A stretch of 64,000 nucleotides of DNA from Ruminococcus flavefaciens FD-1. Lineage in GTDB: Bacteria > Bacillota > Clostridia > Oscillospirales > Ruminococcaceae. Position 1 is the first letter of the stretch. Every line of letters begins with the position of its first letter. Below the pieces are notes generated by a model, which worked only from the letters and a program-made list of their open reading frames with translations, did no database searches and was not told the DNA's origin. The position numbers were made by a program, and so were the translations under genes. Below are positions 1 to 6,569 of this stretch, in pieces. The stretch is from contig ACOK01000117.1 of the NCBI GenBank assembly GCA_000174895.1, positions 62,001 to 126,000 of the forward strand. Reading direction: 5' to 3'.

Positions 1-20
1 TTCAAGCGCACATGATGATA

Positions 21-169
21 AATGCGTAATGCATAATTCGTAATGCGTAATTATGGTGTTCGCTTCGCTCACAGATTGAAATATTGTTAGCAAAGCCGTC
101 AGGTGGGCTTTGTGCGGTGTTGCCTATACATTATGAATTAACAATTACGCATTACGAATTACGCATTAT
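21..169. repeat. MITE-like element with AATGCGTAAT arms
   Basis: The arms at 21-52 and 143-168 are built from alternating 'taatgcgtaa' and 'attcgtaat' words and are reverse complements of each other. The middle (91-125) matches, with one mismatch, the left end of the 174-bp inverted-repeat element at 25537-25710. This looks like one short element nested in or fused to another. It ends just before the ribosome binding site of the first gene. No coding capacity. Confidence 0.6.
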
Positions 170-190
170 ATTGAAAGGAGAATGTCCCCG

Positions 191-487
191 ATGCATTTCC
201 ATATCAGCGAAAAAGTGTGGTATACACTGGCTTGTTTTGCAGTGGCATTTGTCGGAGTAATGACACTGTTTATCAAACGTCCTGATATAGTAAAAAGTAA
301 AAATAAGTTGGTACGTGGAGCTATGGTGTTCGCCCTTGCCTTCATCCCGGGAGTGCTTGCGGCATCCATCTGCGCCAAAACAATAGTAACGGTTTACGAT
401 AATCTTATCTCTGAGCCGACTCAGATAGTTGAAGAAGCTGAGGAGGAAGAGGAGGAAGAGGAGGAGACAGAAAGAAAAGAGCAGTAG
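191..487 (+). CDS. small two-helix membrane protein with acidic tail, unknown function
   Basis: I do not recognise this 98-residue protein. It has two hydrophobic stretches (about residues 8-27 and 41-62) and a very acidic C-terminus made mostly of Glu, so it is probably a small membrane protein with a charged tail. An in-frame ATG at 182 lies 1 nt after the AAAGGAG site, too close to use. The ATG at 191 has usable spacing and starts MHFHISEK. It is followed 14 nt later by another membrane protein and then miaA, so the three probably form one transcript. Confidence 0.6.
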   Translation: MHFHISEKVWYTLACFAVAFVGVMTLFIKRPDIVKSKNKLVRGAMVFALAFIPGVLAASICAKTIVTVYDNLISEPTQIVEEAEEEEEEEEETERKEQ

Positions 488-501
488 CTCGGGAGGTAAT
501 C

Positions 502-1191
502 ATGAAGCGCTTATCCAAAGTTCTTTCAGTAGTATTTATAGCAGTATATCTTGTTCTTGCTGGATGCATCGGCTTATGGACAATAAGCAGTATCACGAAT
601 GGCGCACGGAGCAGCTCAGGGAGCGACCAGCTTGTTTATCTGCATCTCGAAAATGTGCCTGAAGGCACAGTATTTGCGGATGTTCTTGCGAAAGGTCATT
701 GGGAGAGAGAAAGTCCGACATATATGACTTATGAACACATTCTGGGGATCAGTGGTCACGACTGCGAGATCGCACAGTACGACAAGGACGGTTACAAAAG
801 CCTGATGTTCCATACTGAATTCTTTTATACCGGAGACAGGATCGACCCTGCACAGCCCGATAATAAGATATGTTTTGAAGACTGGGCAGGCAGATTCGAG
901 CATCTTCCGTATATAAAAGTAGCTTACTGTGACAAGGACGGAAATATCCTCGGTATCACAGAAGAAAAGCATATAATGCCTGTATTTCTGAGGAGAGTTT
1001 CATATGATCTTTACGCAGACGGGGATGAACTCAGCTATAAAGCCGCAACAGTAAGTCCTTTCAGAGACAGCAGAATGTGGCTGCTTTTTATAGCAATGAC
1101 CATTTTCGGCGTGGTTTATTTGATACGTAACAAGCGCAGAAAGAAAAAGCTCTTACAGTCGGGAGAAACTGATAATGAACGGAAAGAATAA
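502..1191 (+). CDS. membrane protein of unknown function, helix at each end
   Basis: 229 residues. There is an N-terminal hydrophobic segment (about 7-31) and a second near the C-terminus (about 192-209) followed by a strongly basic tail (RNKRRKKKL). The central 160 residues are polar and would lie outside the cell if the basic tail is cytoplasmic. This layout resembles the 'DUF3592-like' small membrane proteins, but I cannot assign a family. A GGGAGGT ribosome binding site precedes the ATG. The end overlaps the start of miaA by 17 nt, implying translational coupling. Confidence 0.6.
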   Translation: MKRLSKVLSVVFIAVYLVLAGCIGLWTISSITNGARSSSGSDQLVYLHLENVPEGTVFADVLAKGHWERESPTYMTYEHILGISGHDCEIAQYDKDGYKSLMFHTEFFYTGDRIDPAQPDNKICFEDWAGRFEHLPYIKVAYCDKDGNILGITEEKHIMPVFLRRVSYDLYADGDELSYKAATVSPFRDSRMWLLFIAMTIFGVVYLIRNKRRKKKLLQSGETDNERKE

Positions 1192-2086
1192 CAAGCCCTT
1201 TGTCCTTGCAGTAGTGGGGCCTACCGCTTCGGGCAAGACATGGCTGGGCGTGGAACTTGCGAAAAAGTACGGCGGAGAGGTAGTCTCTGCCGATTCCATG
1301 CAGATATACAAGGGCATGGACATAGCCTCTGCAAAGCCGACGGAAGAAGAAAAGCAGGGAATTCCCCATCATCTCATGGACTTCCTTGAACGTGATGTCA
1401 GCTTTTCGGCGGCGGACTATGTGGCTCTTGCCCATGAGAAAATTGCGGATATACTGTCCCGTGGAAAAGTTCCCATAGTTGTGGGCGGCACGGGACTTTA
1501 CATTGACTCGCTTCTGGAGAATGTAAAATTTTCCGAGGGCGGCAGTGACGAGGCTTACCGTGAGGAATTGTACGCTTTTGCCCGTGCAAACGGCAATGAG
1601 GCACTCCACGCAAGGCTTGCGGAGCTTGACCCCGAAGCCGCTGAGGGCATACATCCCAACAATCTGGTGAGAGTGGTGCGTGCCATCGAGGTCTGTCACG
1701 TAACGGGAAGGCGGTTCAGCGAACTGAAAGCCGAGAGCAAACTGGTGGAAAGTCCTTATGATTCCCTGATATTCGGCCTCAACTTCGAGGACAGACAAAA
1801 ACTCTACGACCGCATAAACCTGCGTGTGGACGAAATGGTCAAGGCAGGTCTGGTAGAAGAAGCCCGTGACCTGTGGCAGCAGAGCGGAATGAAGACTGCG
1901 GCCAATGCCATAGGCTACAAGGAACTCATCCCATACTTCGAGGGAACGATGTCACTGGAGGACTGTATCGGCATAATCAAACAGGAAACACGAAGATATG
2001 CCAAGCGTCAGTTAACGTGGTTTAGAAAAAATGGCCGTATTAACTGGATTTTTTTAGACAGAATTAATAAAAAAATGAAATTTTAG
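1175..2086 (+). CDS. miaA: tRNA dimethylallyltransferase
   Basis: Transfers a dimethylallyl group from dimethylallyl diphosphate to N6 of A37 in tRNAs that read UNN codons, the first step of the ms2i6A modification. 303 residues, normal for the family. The P-loop GPTASGKT is at about residues 15-22, followed by the DSMQIYKGMDIASAKP segment typical of MiaA and the C-terminal tRNA-binding part with RRYAKRQLTWFRK. The start overlaps the previous gene. hfq follows after 147 nt, a miaA-hfq neighbourhood known from many bacteria, although hfq appears to have its own promoter here. Confidence 0.95.
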   Translation: MNGKNNKPFVLAVVGPTASGKTWLGVELAKKYGGEVVSADSMQIYKGMDIASAKPTEEEKQGIPHHLMDFLERDVSFSAADYVALAHEKIADILSRGKVPIVVGGTGLYIDSLLENVKFSEGGSDEAYREELYAFARANGNEALHARLAELDPEAAEGIHPNNLVRVVRAIEVCHVTGRRFSELKAESKLVESPYDSLIFGLNFEDRQKLYDRINLRVDEMVKAGLVEEARDLWQQSGMKTAANAIGYKELIPYFEGTMSLEDCIGIIKQETRRYAKRQLTWFRKNGRINWIFLDRINKKMKF

Positions 2087-2122
2087 AAAAATGTGAAAAA
2101 GCTATAGCAAAATACTTTGATA

Positions 2123-2190
2123 TGTGATATAATGTATTGTGTGTATTTCCATCTAAAAGTATCATCTGCGTTTTAAGGTGCGCTGATGAT
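2123..2190 (+). promoter_or_regulatory. extended -10 promoter and leader hairpin before hfq
   Basis: TGATATAAT at 2125-2133 is an extended -10 box; the -35 position (TAGCAA, 17 bp upstream) is weak. Transcription from here would give a leader of about 95 nt. An imperfect hairpin pairs ATCATC-GCG at 2161-2170 with CGC-GATGAT at 2181-2190, upstream of the hfq ribosome binding site. This is sequence reading only. Confidence 0.5.
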
Positions 2191-2233
2191 AAGGCAATGC
2201 ACGATCAAAGTATTGAGAAAAAGGAGAATGTGT

Positions 2234-2473
2234 ATGAACAAAACAATCAATCTGCAGGACGTGTTCCTTAATCAGTGCAGAAAAGACAGGATAATGGTAA
2301 CTATTATTCTTACAAATGGTTTCCAGTTCAAGGGTCTGGTAAGAGGCTTCGACAGCTATGTTGCCATCTTTGACTGTGACGGAAAGCAGCAGCTCGTTTA
2401 CAAGCACGCTATTTCTACCATCATTCCTGCAAGACCTGTTTCTATACTGGACGCTTCCGAGAAAAACGACTGA
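2234..2473 (+). CDS. hfq: RNA chaperone Hfq
   Basis: 79-residue Sm-like protein that forms hexameric rings and helps small RNAs act on mRNAs. The N-terminal helix carries [12 protein letters not shown] with the proximal-face Gln. The Sm2 motif YKHAISTI is intact at about residues 55-62. An upstream in-frame ATG (2186) would add 16 residues unlike any Hfq. The ATG at 2234 has AAAAAGGAG at good spacing and gives the standard length and start. The C-terminal tail is short, as in other Gram-positive Hfq proteins. Confidence 0.95.
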   Translation: MNKTINLQDVFLNQCRKDRIMVTIILTNGFQFKGLVRGFDSYVAIFDCDGKQQLVYKHAISTIIPARPVSILDASEKND

Positions 2474-2485
2474 CAGGTGATATGA

Positions 2486-3748
2486 ATGCGGATCTATAGA
2501 TCAGAAGGCAGCTTTTTTGTAAAAATGCTGCGTAATATCGTCCTGATCCTGCTTTTTATCATATTCGTCAGCATAGTTCTGCATTTCCGCAACAGGCAGA
2601 GGGACACTGTGTCCGCTCTGAGATCGAGCGCTACTGCTTCCAAGGAGTATAAAGGCGTTTTCATCAGGAAGGAAGAGCCTGTTACATACAGCGGCAACGG
2701 CGTTCTAAGCTATAATGTCTCTGACGGAGGACGTCTCAGCAGCGGCGGCATCATCGCTCAGGTATATCCCAACGATGAACAGGTGAGCATAAACCGTGAG
2801 ATAGACAAGCTTACCCGTGAACTGGATATACTGGAAATGATACAGAATCCGGGTACTCTTGAATCAGCTCAGCCTTCTACATTATCCGAGGGCATTGAGG
2901 AGAACTACCGCAGTCTTATGTATTACCGTGATATGAAGGACTATCAGAATATGCAGTCAGCTATGGATGATCTGCTCGTTCACCTGAGTACCTATCAGAT
3001 AATCACCAATGAGGTCGAGGATTTCTCGCCTCAGATCGCCGATATAAAGGCTCAGCTGGATTCGCTCCGGCAGTCTTCGGTGGAGCCGTCTGAAACTATC
3101 CCGTCGCCTCGTTCAGCTTATTTTGTCAGCTACTGCGACGGCTATGAGGAGCAGTTCAGCGAGGCTAACCTCGACTCTATCACCATTGAGATGATCGAGA
3201 ATGCCACCGACAGAAAGCTGACAGACAGCAATATAGTCGGCAAGCTGGTGGATGGCTATACCTGGCATCTTGCGGTGATCGCAGATAATTCCAAGAAAAT
3301 GTACGCTATCGGCGATAAAGTCAAGCTGAGATTCGGCTCTTCAGCCGATATATGCAGCGCCGAGATAAGCGATATCCGTGATGAAGGCGACCCTGCCAGA
3401 AGCATTATGATAATGTCATGCAGCAGGTTCAATTACGATCTGGTGCAGCACCGATGTGAATCGGTGGAGCTCATAAAAGGCGAGTATTCAGGACTTAAAG
3501 TTCCCCGTGAGGCCATTCGTTTTGTTGACCTGGATGAGGAGCTTTACGATGAAGACGGCAATAAATCAGAGGGTATCGTCAATACCAAGGGCGTTTACGT
3601 ACTTAAAGGCGAACAGGTTGACTTCAAGAAGATCGACGTAATATATGAGGGTACCGATTATGTGCTCTCCGCCGAACATACAGGGGACAGCGATTACCTT
3701 TCCCTCTATGACGATATTATAATTGAAGGTGTTGATCAGCTTGGATAA
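2486..3748 (+). CDS. HlyD-like membrane fusion/adaptor protein
   Basis: 420 residues. A single N-terminal transmembrane helix (about 13-31) is followed by a half-lipoyl-type strand region (about 53-95, KEYKGVFIRKEEPV ... GGRLSSGGIIAQVY), a probable coiled coil (about 95-200) and a beta-rich C-terminal region. This is the layout of HlyD/RND-type periplasmic adaptors, but no cognate transporter is next to it. Clostridia often carry such a protein directly before yggS-sepF, so a cell-envelope or division role is plausible but unproven. AGGTGA lies 5 nt before the ATG. Its end overlaps the next gene. Confidence 0.7.
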   Translation: MRIYRSEGSFFVKMLRNIVLILLFIIFVSIVLHFRNRQRDTVSALRSSATASKEYKGVFIRKEEPVTYSGNGVLSYNVSDGGRLSSGGIIAQVYPNDEQVSINREIDKLTRELDILEMIQNPGTLESAQPSTLSEGIEENYRSLMYYRDMKDYQNMQSAMDDLLVHLSTYQIITNEVEDFSPQIADIKAQLDSLRQSSVEPSETIPSPRSAYFVSYCDGYEEQFSEANLDSITIEMIENATDRKLTDSNIVGKLVDGYTWHLAVIADNSKKMYAIGDKVKLRFGSSADICSAEISDIRDEGDPARSIMIMSCSRFNYDLVQHRCESVELIKGEYSGLKVPREAIRFVDLDEELYDEDGNKSEGIVNTKGVYVLKGEQVDFKKIDVIYEGTDYVLSAEHTGDSDYLSLYDDIIIEGVDQLG

Positions 3749-4463
3749 TAATTACAGCTATGATACTGTGAAAAACAACTTCAGTACCATAACTCAGAAC
3801 ATCAAAGAGGCTTTCGATAAATACCGCAATGACGGCAGTAAAGTCGATATTATGGCTGTAACGAAGACAGTTCCTGCGGAGGTCGTAAACTGGATCTTCG
3901 ACTGGGGCATGGACCTTATGGGGGAGAACAGAGTTCAGGAATACCTTTCCAAAAAGGACCTCTACTCCGCTTCCACAAAAAGCGGCGATCCTCCAAGGAT
4001 CCACTTCATCGGCCATTTGCAGACCAATAAAGTAAAATACATCATCAATGAGATGGACATGATACAGTCCGTGGACAGCGTAAAGCTGGCCCATGAGATC
4101 GACCGCCTCGCAAAGGCAAACAATAAGGTCATGGACATCCTGTGTGAAGTCAATATAGGCGGAGAGGAATCAAAAAGCGGCATAGCTCCGGATAAACTGG
4201 AGGAACTGCTTGAAGCCGCTGCGTCTATGGAGAATATAAGAGTCAGGGGTCTTATGACTATCCCGCCCCCGACGGACAGCGATATCTTCCTCGGAAGAAT
4301 GGGCGAGCTTTTCAATAAGCTCAAAGACGAAAAACGGGAGAATATCTCAATGGATATACTTTCAATGGGCATGACCCATGACTATATCGATGCCGTAAAG
4401 TACGGCTCAACTCTCGTAAGGATAGGCTCAGGCCTTTTCGGTGCGAGAAATTACAACAAGTAA
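3741..4463 (+). CDS. yggS: pyridoxal phosphate homeostasis protein (YggS/PROSC family)
   Basis: PLP-binding, alanine-racemase-like single-domain barrel that buffers free PLP. Seen: DIMAVTKTVP with the PLP lysine, GENRVQEYLSK, HFIGHLQTNKVKYI, LMTIPPP and SMGMTHDYIDAVKYGST, all family signatures. About 240 residues if translation starts at the TTG at 3741, which has GAAGGTG 10 nt upstream. Other in-frame TTG codons lie at 3732 and 3723, and there is no ATG, so the start is uncertain. It overlaps the upstream gene by a few bases. yggS directly before sepF is a classic Gram-positive division-cluster order. Confidence 0.9.
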   Translation: MDNNYSYDTVKNNFSTITQNIKEAFDKYRNDGSKVDIMAVTKTVPAEVVNWIFDWGMDLMGENRVQEYLSKKDLYSASTKSGDPPRIHFIGHLQTNKVKYIINEMDMIQSVDSVKLAHEIDRLAKANNKVMDILCEVNIGGEESKSGIAPDKLEELLEAAASMENIRVRGLMTIPPPTDSDIFLGRMGELFNKLKDEKRENISMDILSMGMTHDYIDAVKYGSTLVRIGSGLFGARNYNK

Positions 4464-4491
4464 AGCTAATTACCGGCGGAATGCTGAAAAT

Positions 4492-4520
4492 TCACGGAAT
4501 ACTCCGCATTTATTCCGTGA
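4492..4520 (+). promoter_or_regulatory. perfect 10-bp hairpin between yggS and sepF
   Basis: TCACGGAATA (4492-4501) pairs perfectly with TATTCCGTGA (4511-4520) around a 9-nt loop. No T-run follows, so it is a weak terminator at best. It may be an mRNA processing or stabilising structure that sets SepF level apart from YggS. Confidence 0.5.
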
Positions 4521-4564
4521 CAATGATCAATCATTTATAACAATGCGGAGAATGGAGAATTATT

Positions 4565-5059
4565 ATGAAATTTTTTGATGGTATCAAGGATTTTTTCTTT
4601 GCTGCAGAGGAAGATGATTTCGAGCAGATGGATGCTCCTGTACGTACAGAGCGTGAAGAACGTGCTCCTAAGTCTGTAGAGCGTGAGGATGCTCCTTCAG
4701 CTCCACAGGAAACAGCTGCTCCTGCAGGCGGCGCTCCCACTGGCAGAAGAAACAGCAAGGTCGTAAACGTTCAGACTACAGCTCAGCTTCAGGTAGTTCT
4801 CGTTAAGCCTTCTGCTTTCACAGATGCTAAGCAGATCGCAGATCACCTCATCGCTAAGAAGACTGTTGTCCTCAACCTTGAGACAGCTTCTCCTGAGAAC
4901 AAGAGAAGAATAATCGACTTCCTCGTAGGTGTTGCATACGCTAACGGCGGCAGCCTCAAGCCTGTTGCAAACCTCACTTATATCATCACACCTTACAACG
5001 TAGGCTTCATCGGTGAAGACCTGGTTGGCGAGCTGGAAAATAACGGCGTATTCATCTGA
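4565..5059 (+). CDS. sepF: cell division protein SepF
   Basis: Cytoplasmic partner of FtsZ that polymerises into rings and tethers Z-ring filaments to the membrane. 164 residues: N-terminal amphipathic membrane-targeting helix (MKFFDGIKDFFF), an Ala/Pro-rich linker (about 20-60) and the SepF core with VVLVKPSAF, IADHLIAKKTVVLNLE, RRIIDFLVGVAYANGGSLKP and YIITPYNVGF. GGAGAATTATT precedes the ATG. The stop codon overlaps the ATG of ylmH (TGATG), so the two are translationally coupled. Confidence 0.96.
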   Translation: MKFFDGIKDFFFAAEEDDFEQMDAPVRTEREERAPKSVEREDAPSAPQETAAPAGGAPTGRRNSKVVNVQTTAQLQVVLVKPSAFTDAKQIADHLIAKKTVVLNLETASPENKRRIIDFLVGVAYANGGSLKPVANLTYIITPYNVGFIGEDLVGELENNGVFI

Positions 5060-5817
5060 TGAACGACCGCTCTGACAAGCTCTTTGCCGCAAGACTCTCA
5101 GACCTGACCGATCAGGCCCGCAGAAACAGCAGCTATGCCTTTTCGTCATTCCTTGACGAGAGACAGTGCGCTGAGGCTGAGGCGTGGTGCAGGAAGAATA
5201 CGGGAGAACTGATGTACAGGCTGTGGGGAGGCTTCCCCGATGCAAGAAGAAAAATGCTGGCAGTCTACCATGATTACTGCGATGAATACGTGGAGGAGGA
5301 GTATCCCTTCGTCTGTCTTACCTTTACCTACCGTAAAGAGGACAAGCTGACACACAGGGATTTCCTCGGTACTTTCATGGGGATGCAGCTGAAGCGTGAA
5401 GTTATCGGCGATATAGTTGTTGCCGAGGGTGAAGCGCAGGCATTCGTTACGGAAGTCGCCGCAAAGCTTATACTTTCTTCTGTTTCTAAGATAGGCAGAG
5501 TCGGCGTGAAGGTCAGCGATGACCGCCCCTTTGAGCTGGAAGTCAGACAGGAATATAAAAAGATCATCGGTACGGTTGCGTCGCTGAGGCTTGACTGCAT
5601 CGTCAGTCTCGCCGCTCACATAAGCCGTGACAGTGCGGCAGGTCTCATCCGCTCAGACAGGGTGGATGTGAACCATTTTACCGCATCCTCCATTTCGCAG
5701 GAACTGCATGAGGGGGATATCATCTCTGTCAGAGGCAGCGGAAGATACGTTCTCTCCGCTGTGAACGGCCTGTCGGGAAAGGGACGCATACACGTTGAAG
5801 TATTAAAATATATATAG
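5059..5817 (+). CDS. ylmH: YlmH-type S4-domain RNA-binding protein
   Basis: 252 residues. The N-terminal two thirds match the YlmH/RqcP2 layout (DERQCAEAEAW, the FLGTFMGMQLKREVIGDI segment). The C-terminal S4 RNA-binding domain starts at about residue 175 (LRLDCIVSLAAHISRDSA). Family members work with divisome genes and, in some Firmicutes, in ribosome-associated quality control with RqcH; which role applies here is inferred only. It sits between sepF and divIVA, 13 nt before divIVA. Confidence 0.88.
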   Translation: MNDRSDKLFAARLSDLTDQARRNSSYAFSSFLDERQCAEAEAWCRKNTGELMYRLWGGFPDARRKMLAVYHDYCDEYVEEEYPFVCLTFTYRKEDKLTHRDFLGTFMGMQLKREVIGDIVVAEGEAQAFVTEVAAKLILSSVSKIGRVGVKVSDDRPFELEVRQEYKKIIGTVASLRLDCIVSLAAHISRDSAAGLIRSDRVDVNHFTASSISQELHEGDIISVRGSGRYVLSAVNGLSGKGRIHVEVLKYI

Positions 5818-5830
5818 AGGTGAAATAGAT

Positions 5831-6493
5831 ATGATTACTTCAAAAGACGTAAGAAACAAAAGATTTGAGAAGGCTGCTTTCGGCTACAAGCAGGAAGAGA
5901 TCGATGAATTCTTCGCACAGCTCGAGGCTGAACTCGACGAGATGGAGCGTGAGCGTGCAGAAGCTAACAATAAGATACAGGTGCTTGCTGACAAGGTAAG
6001 AGAATATATGCGTGATGAGGATGCTCTCAAGGACGCTCTTCTCGGCGCTCAGAAGCAGGGCCACCTCGTTATCGCTGATGCTCAGGAAAAGGCTGACCAG
6101 ATCATGGCTGAGGCTCAGGAAAAGGCTGCTGCTCTCGAAGACGAAGCTGTTCGTCAGCACGCTATCAAGATGGAGCAGAACCGTGCTGAGATCGCTAAGG
6201 AGAAGGAAGCACTCATCGAAGCTCAGCGTCAGGTAGCTGATTTCAAGAAGAGCCTTTTCGATATGTATAAGAGCCACCTTGAACTCATCTCATCTATGCC
6301 TGAGACTGTTGATGAGGAGACTGAAGCTGAAGAGGATGCTCCTGCAGAAACAGCTGAGGAAGTTGCTGCTGCTGTCACAGGCGAAGCTGCAGAGGAAACT
6401 GCTGCTGAGATCGCTCCGGCTGTGGAGAAGTCCGTCGAAGCAACAGCTGAGATCCCCGTTACTGAGATCGAGGAAACTATCGTAAGCGACTGA
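5831..6493 (+). CDS. divIVA: DivIVA-domain cell division protein
   Basis: 220 residues. The N-terminal lipid-binding DivIVA motif is present (FEKAAFGYKQEEIDEFF), followed by a long coiled coil (about 30-145). An acidic Ala/Glu-rich tail (about 155-220) is unusually low in complexity. Family members mark negatively curved membrane at poles and septa and recruit division or secretion proteins. AGAGGTGAAATAGAT precedes the ATG. It is the last of the division genes before ileS. Confidence 0.93.
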   Translation: MITSKDVRNKRFEKAAFGYKQEEIDEFFAQLEAELDEMERERAEANNKIQVLADKVREYMRDEDALKDALLGAQKQGHLVIADAQEKADQIMAEAQEKAAALEDEAVRQHAIKMEQNRAEIAKEKEALIEAQRQVADFKKSLFDMYKSHLELISSMPETVDEETEAEEDAPAETAEEVAAAVTGEAAEETAAEIAPAVEKSVEATAEIPVTEIEETIVSD

Positions 6494-6529
6494 TCGCTTG
6501 CTCATATAAAACTGAATAAAAAGCTTGAA

Positions 6530-6561
6530 AGGAGGATCCCCTGCAATGCATGAAGGGGATC
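6530..6561 (+). promoter_or_regulatory. 8-bp hairpin between Shine-Dalgarno and probable ileS start
   Basis: GATCCCCT (6535-6542) pairs perfectly with AGGGGATC (6554-6561). The strong AGGAGG (6530-6535) abuts the 5' side, and the ATG at 6570 lies 8 nt past the 3' side. A second in-frame ATG (6546) lies in the loop. If folded, the stem would bring the Shine-Dalgarno close to the ATG at 6570. Confidence 0.55.
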
Positions 6562-6569
6562 AGGTGAAA

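Noticed and set aside
5146-5619. Long antisense frames in ylmH and other housekeeping genes
   Set aside because: They overlap clearly identified genes on the other strand and have no ribosome binding site or recognisable domain.
6494-6569. Possible T-box leader before ileS
   Set aside because: Only 76 nt, too short, and no T-box consensus.
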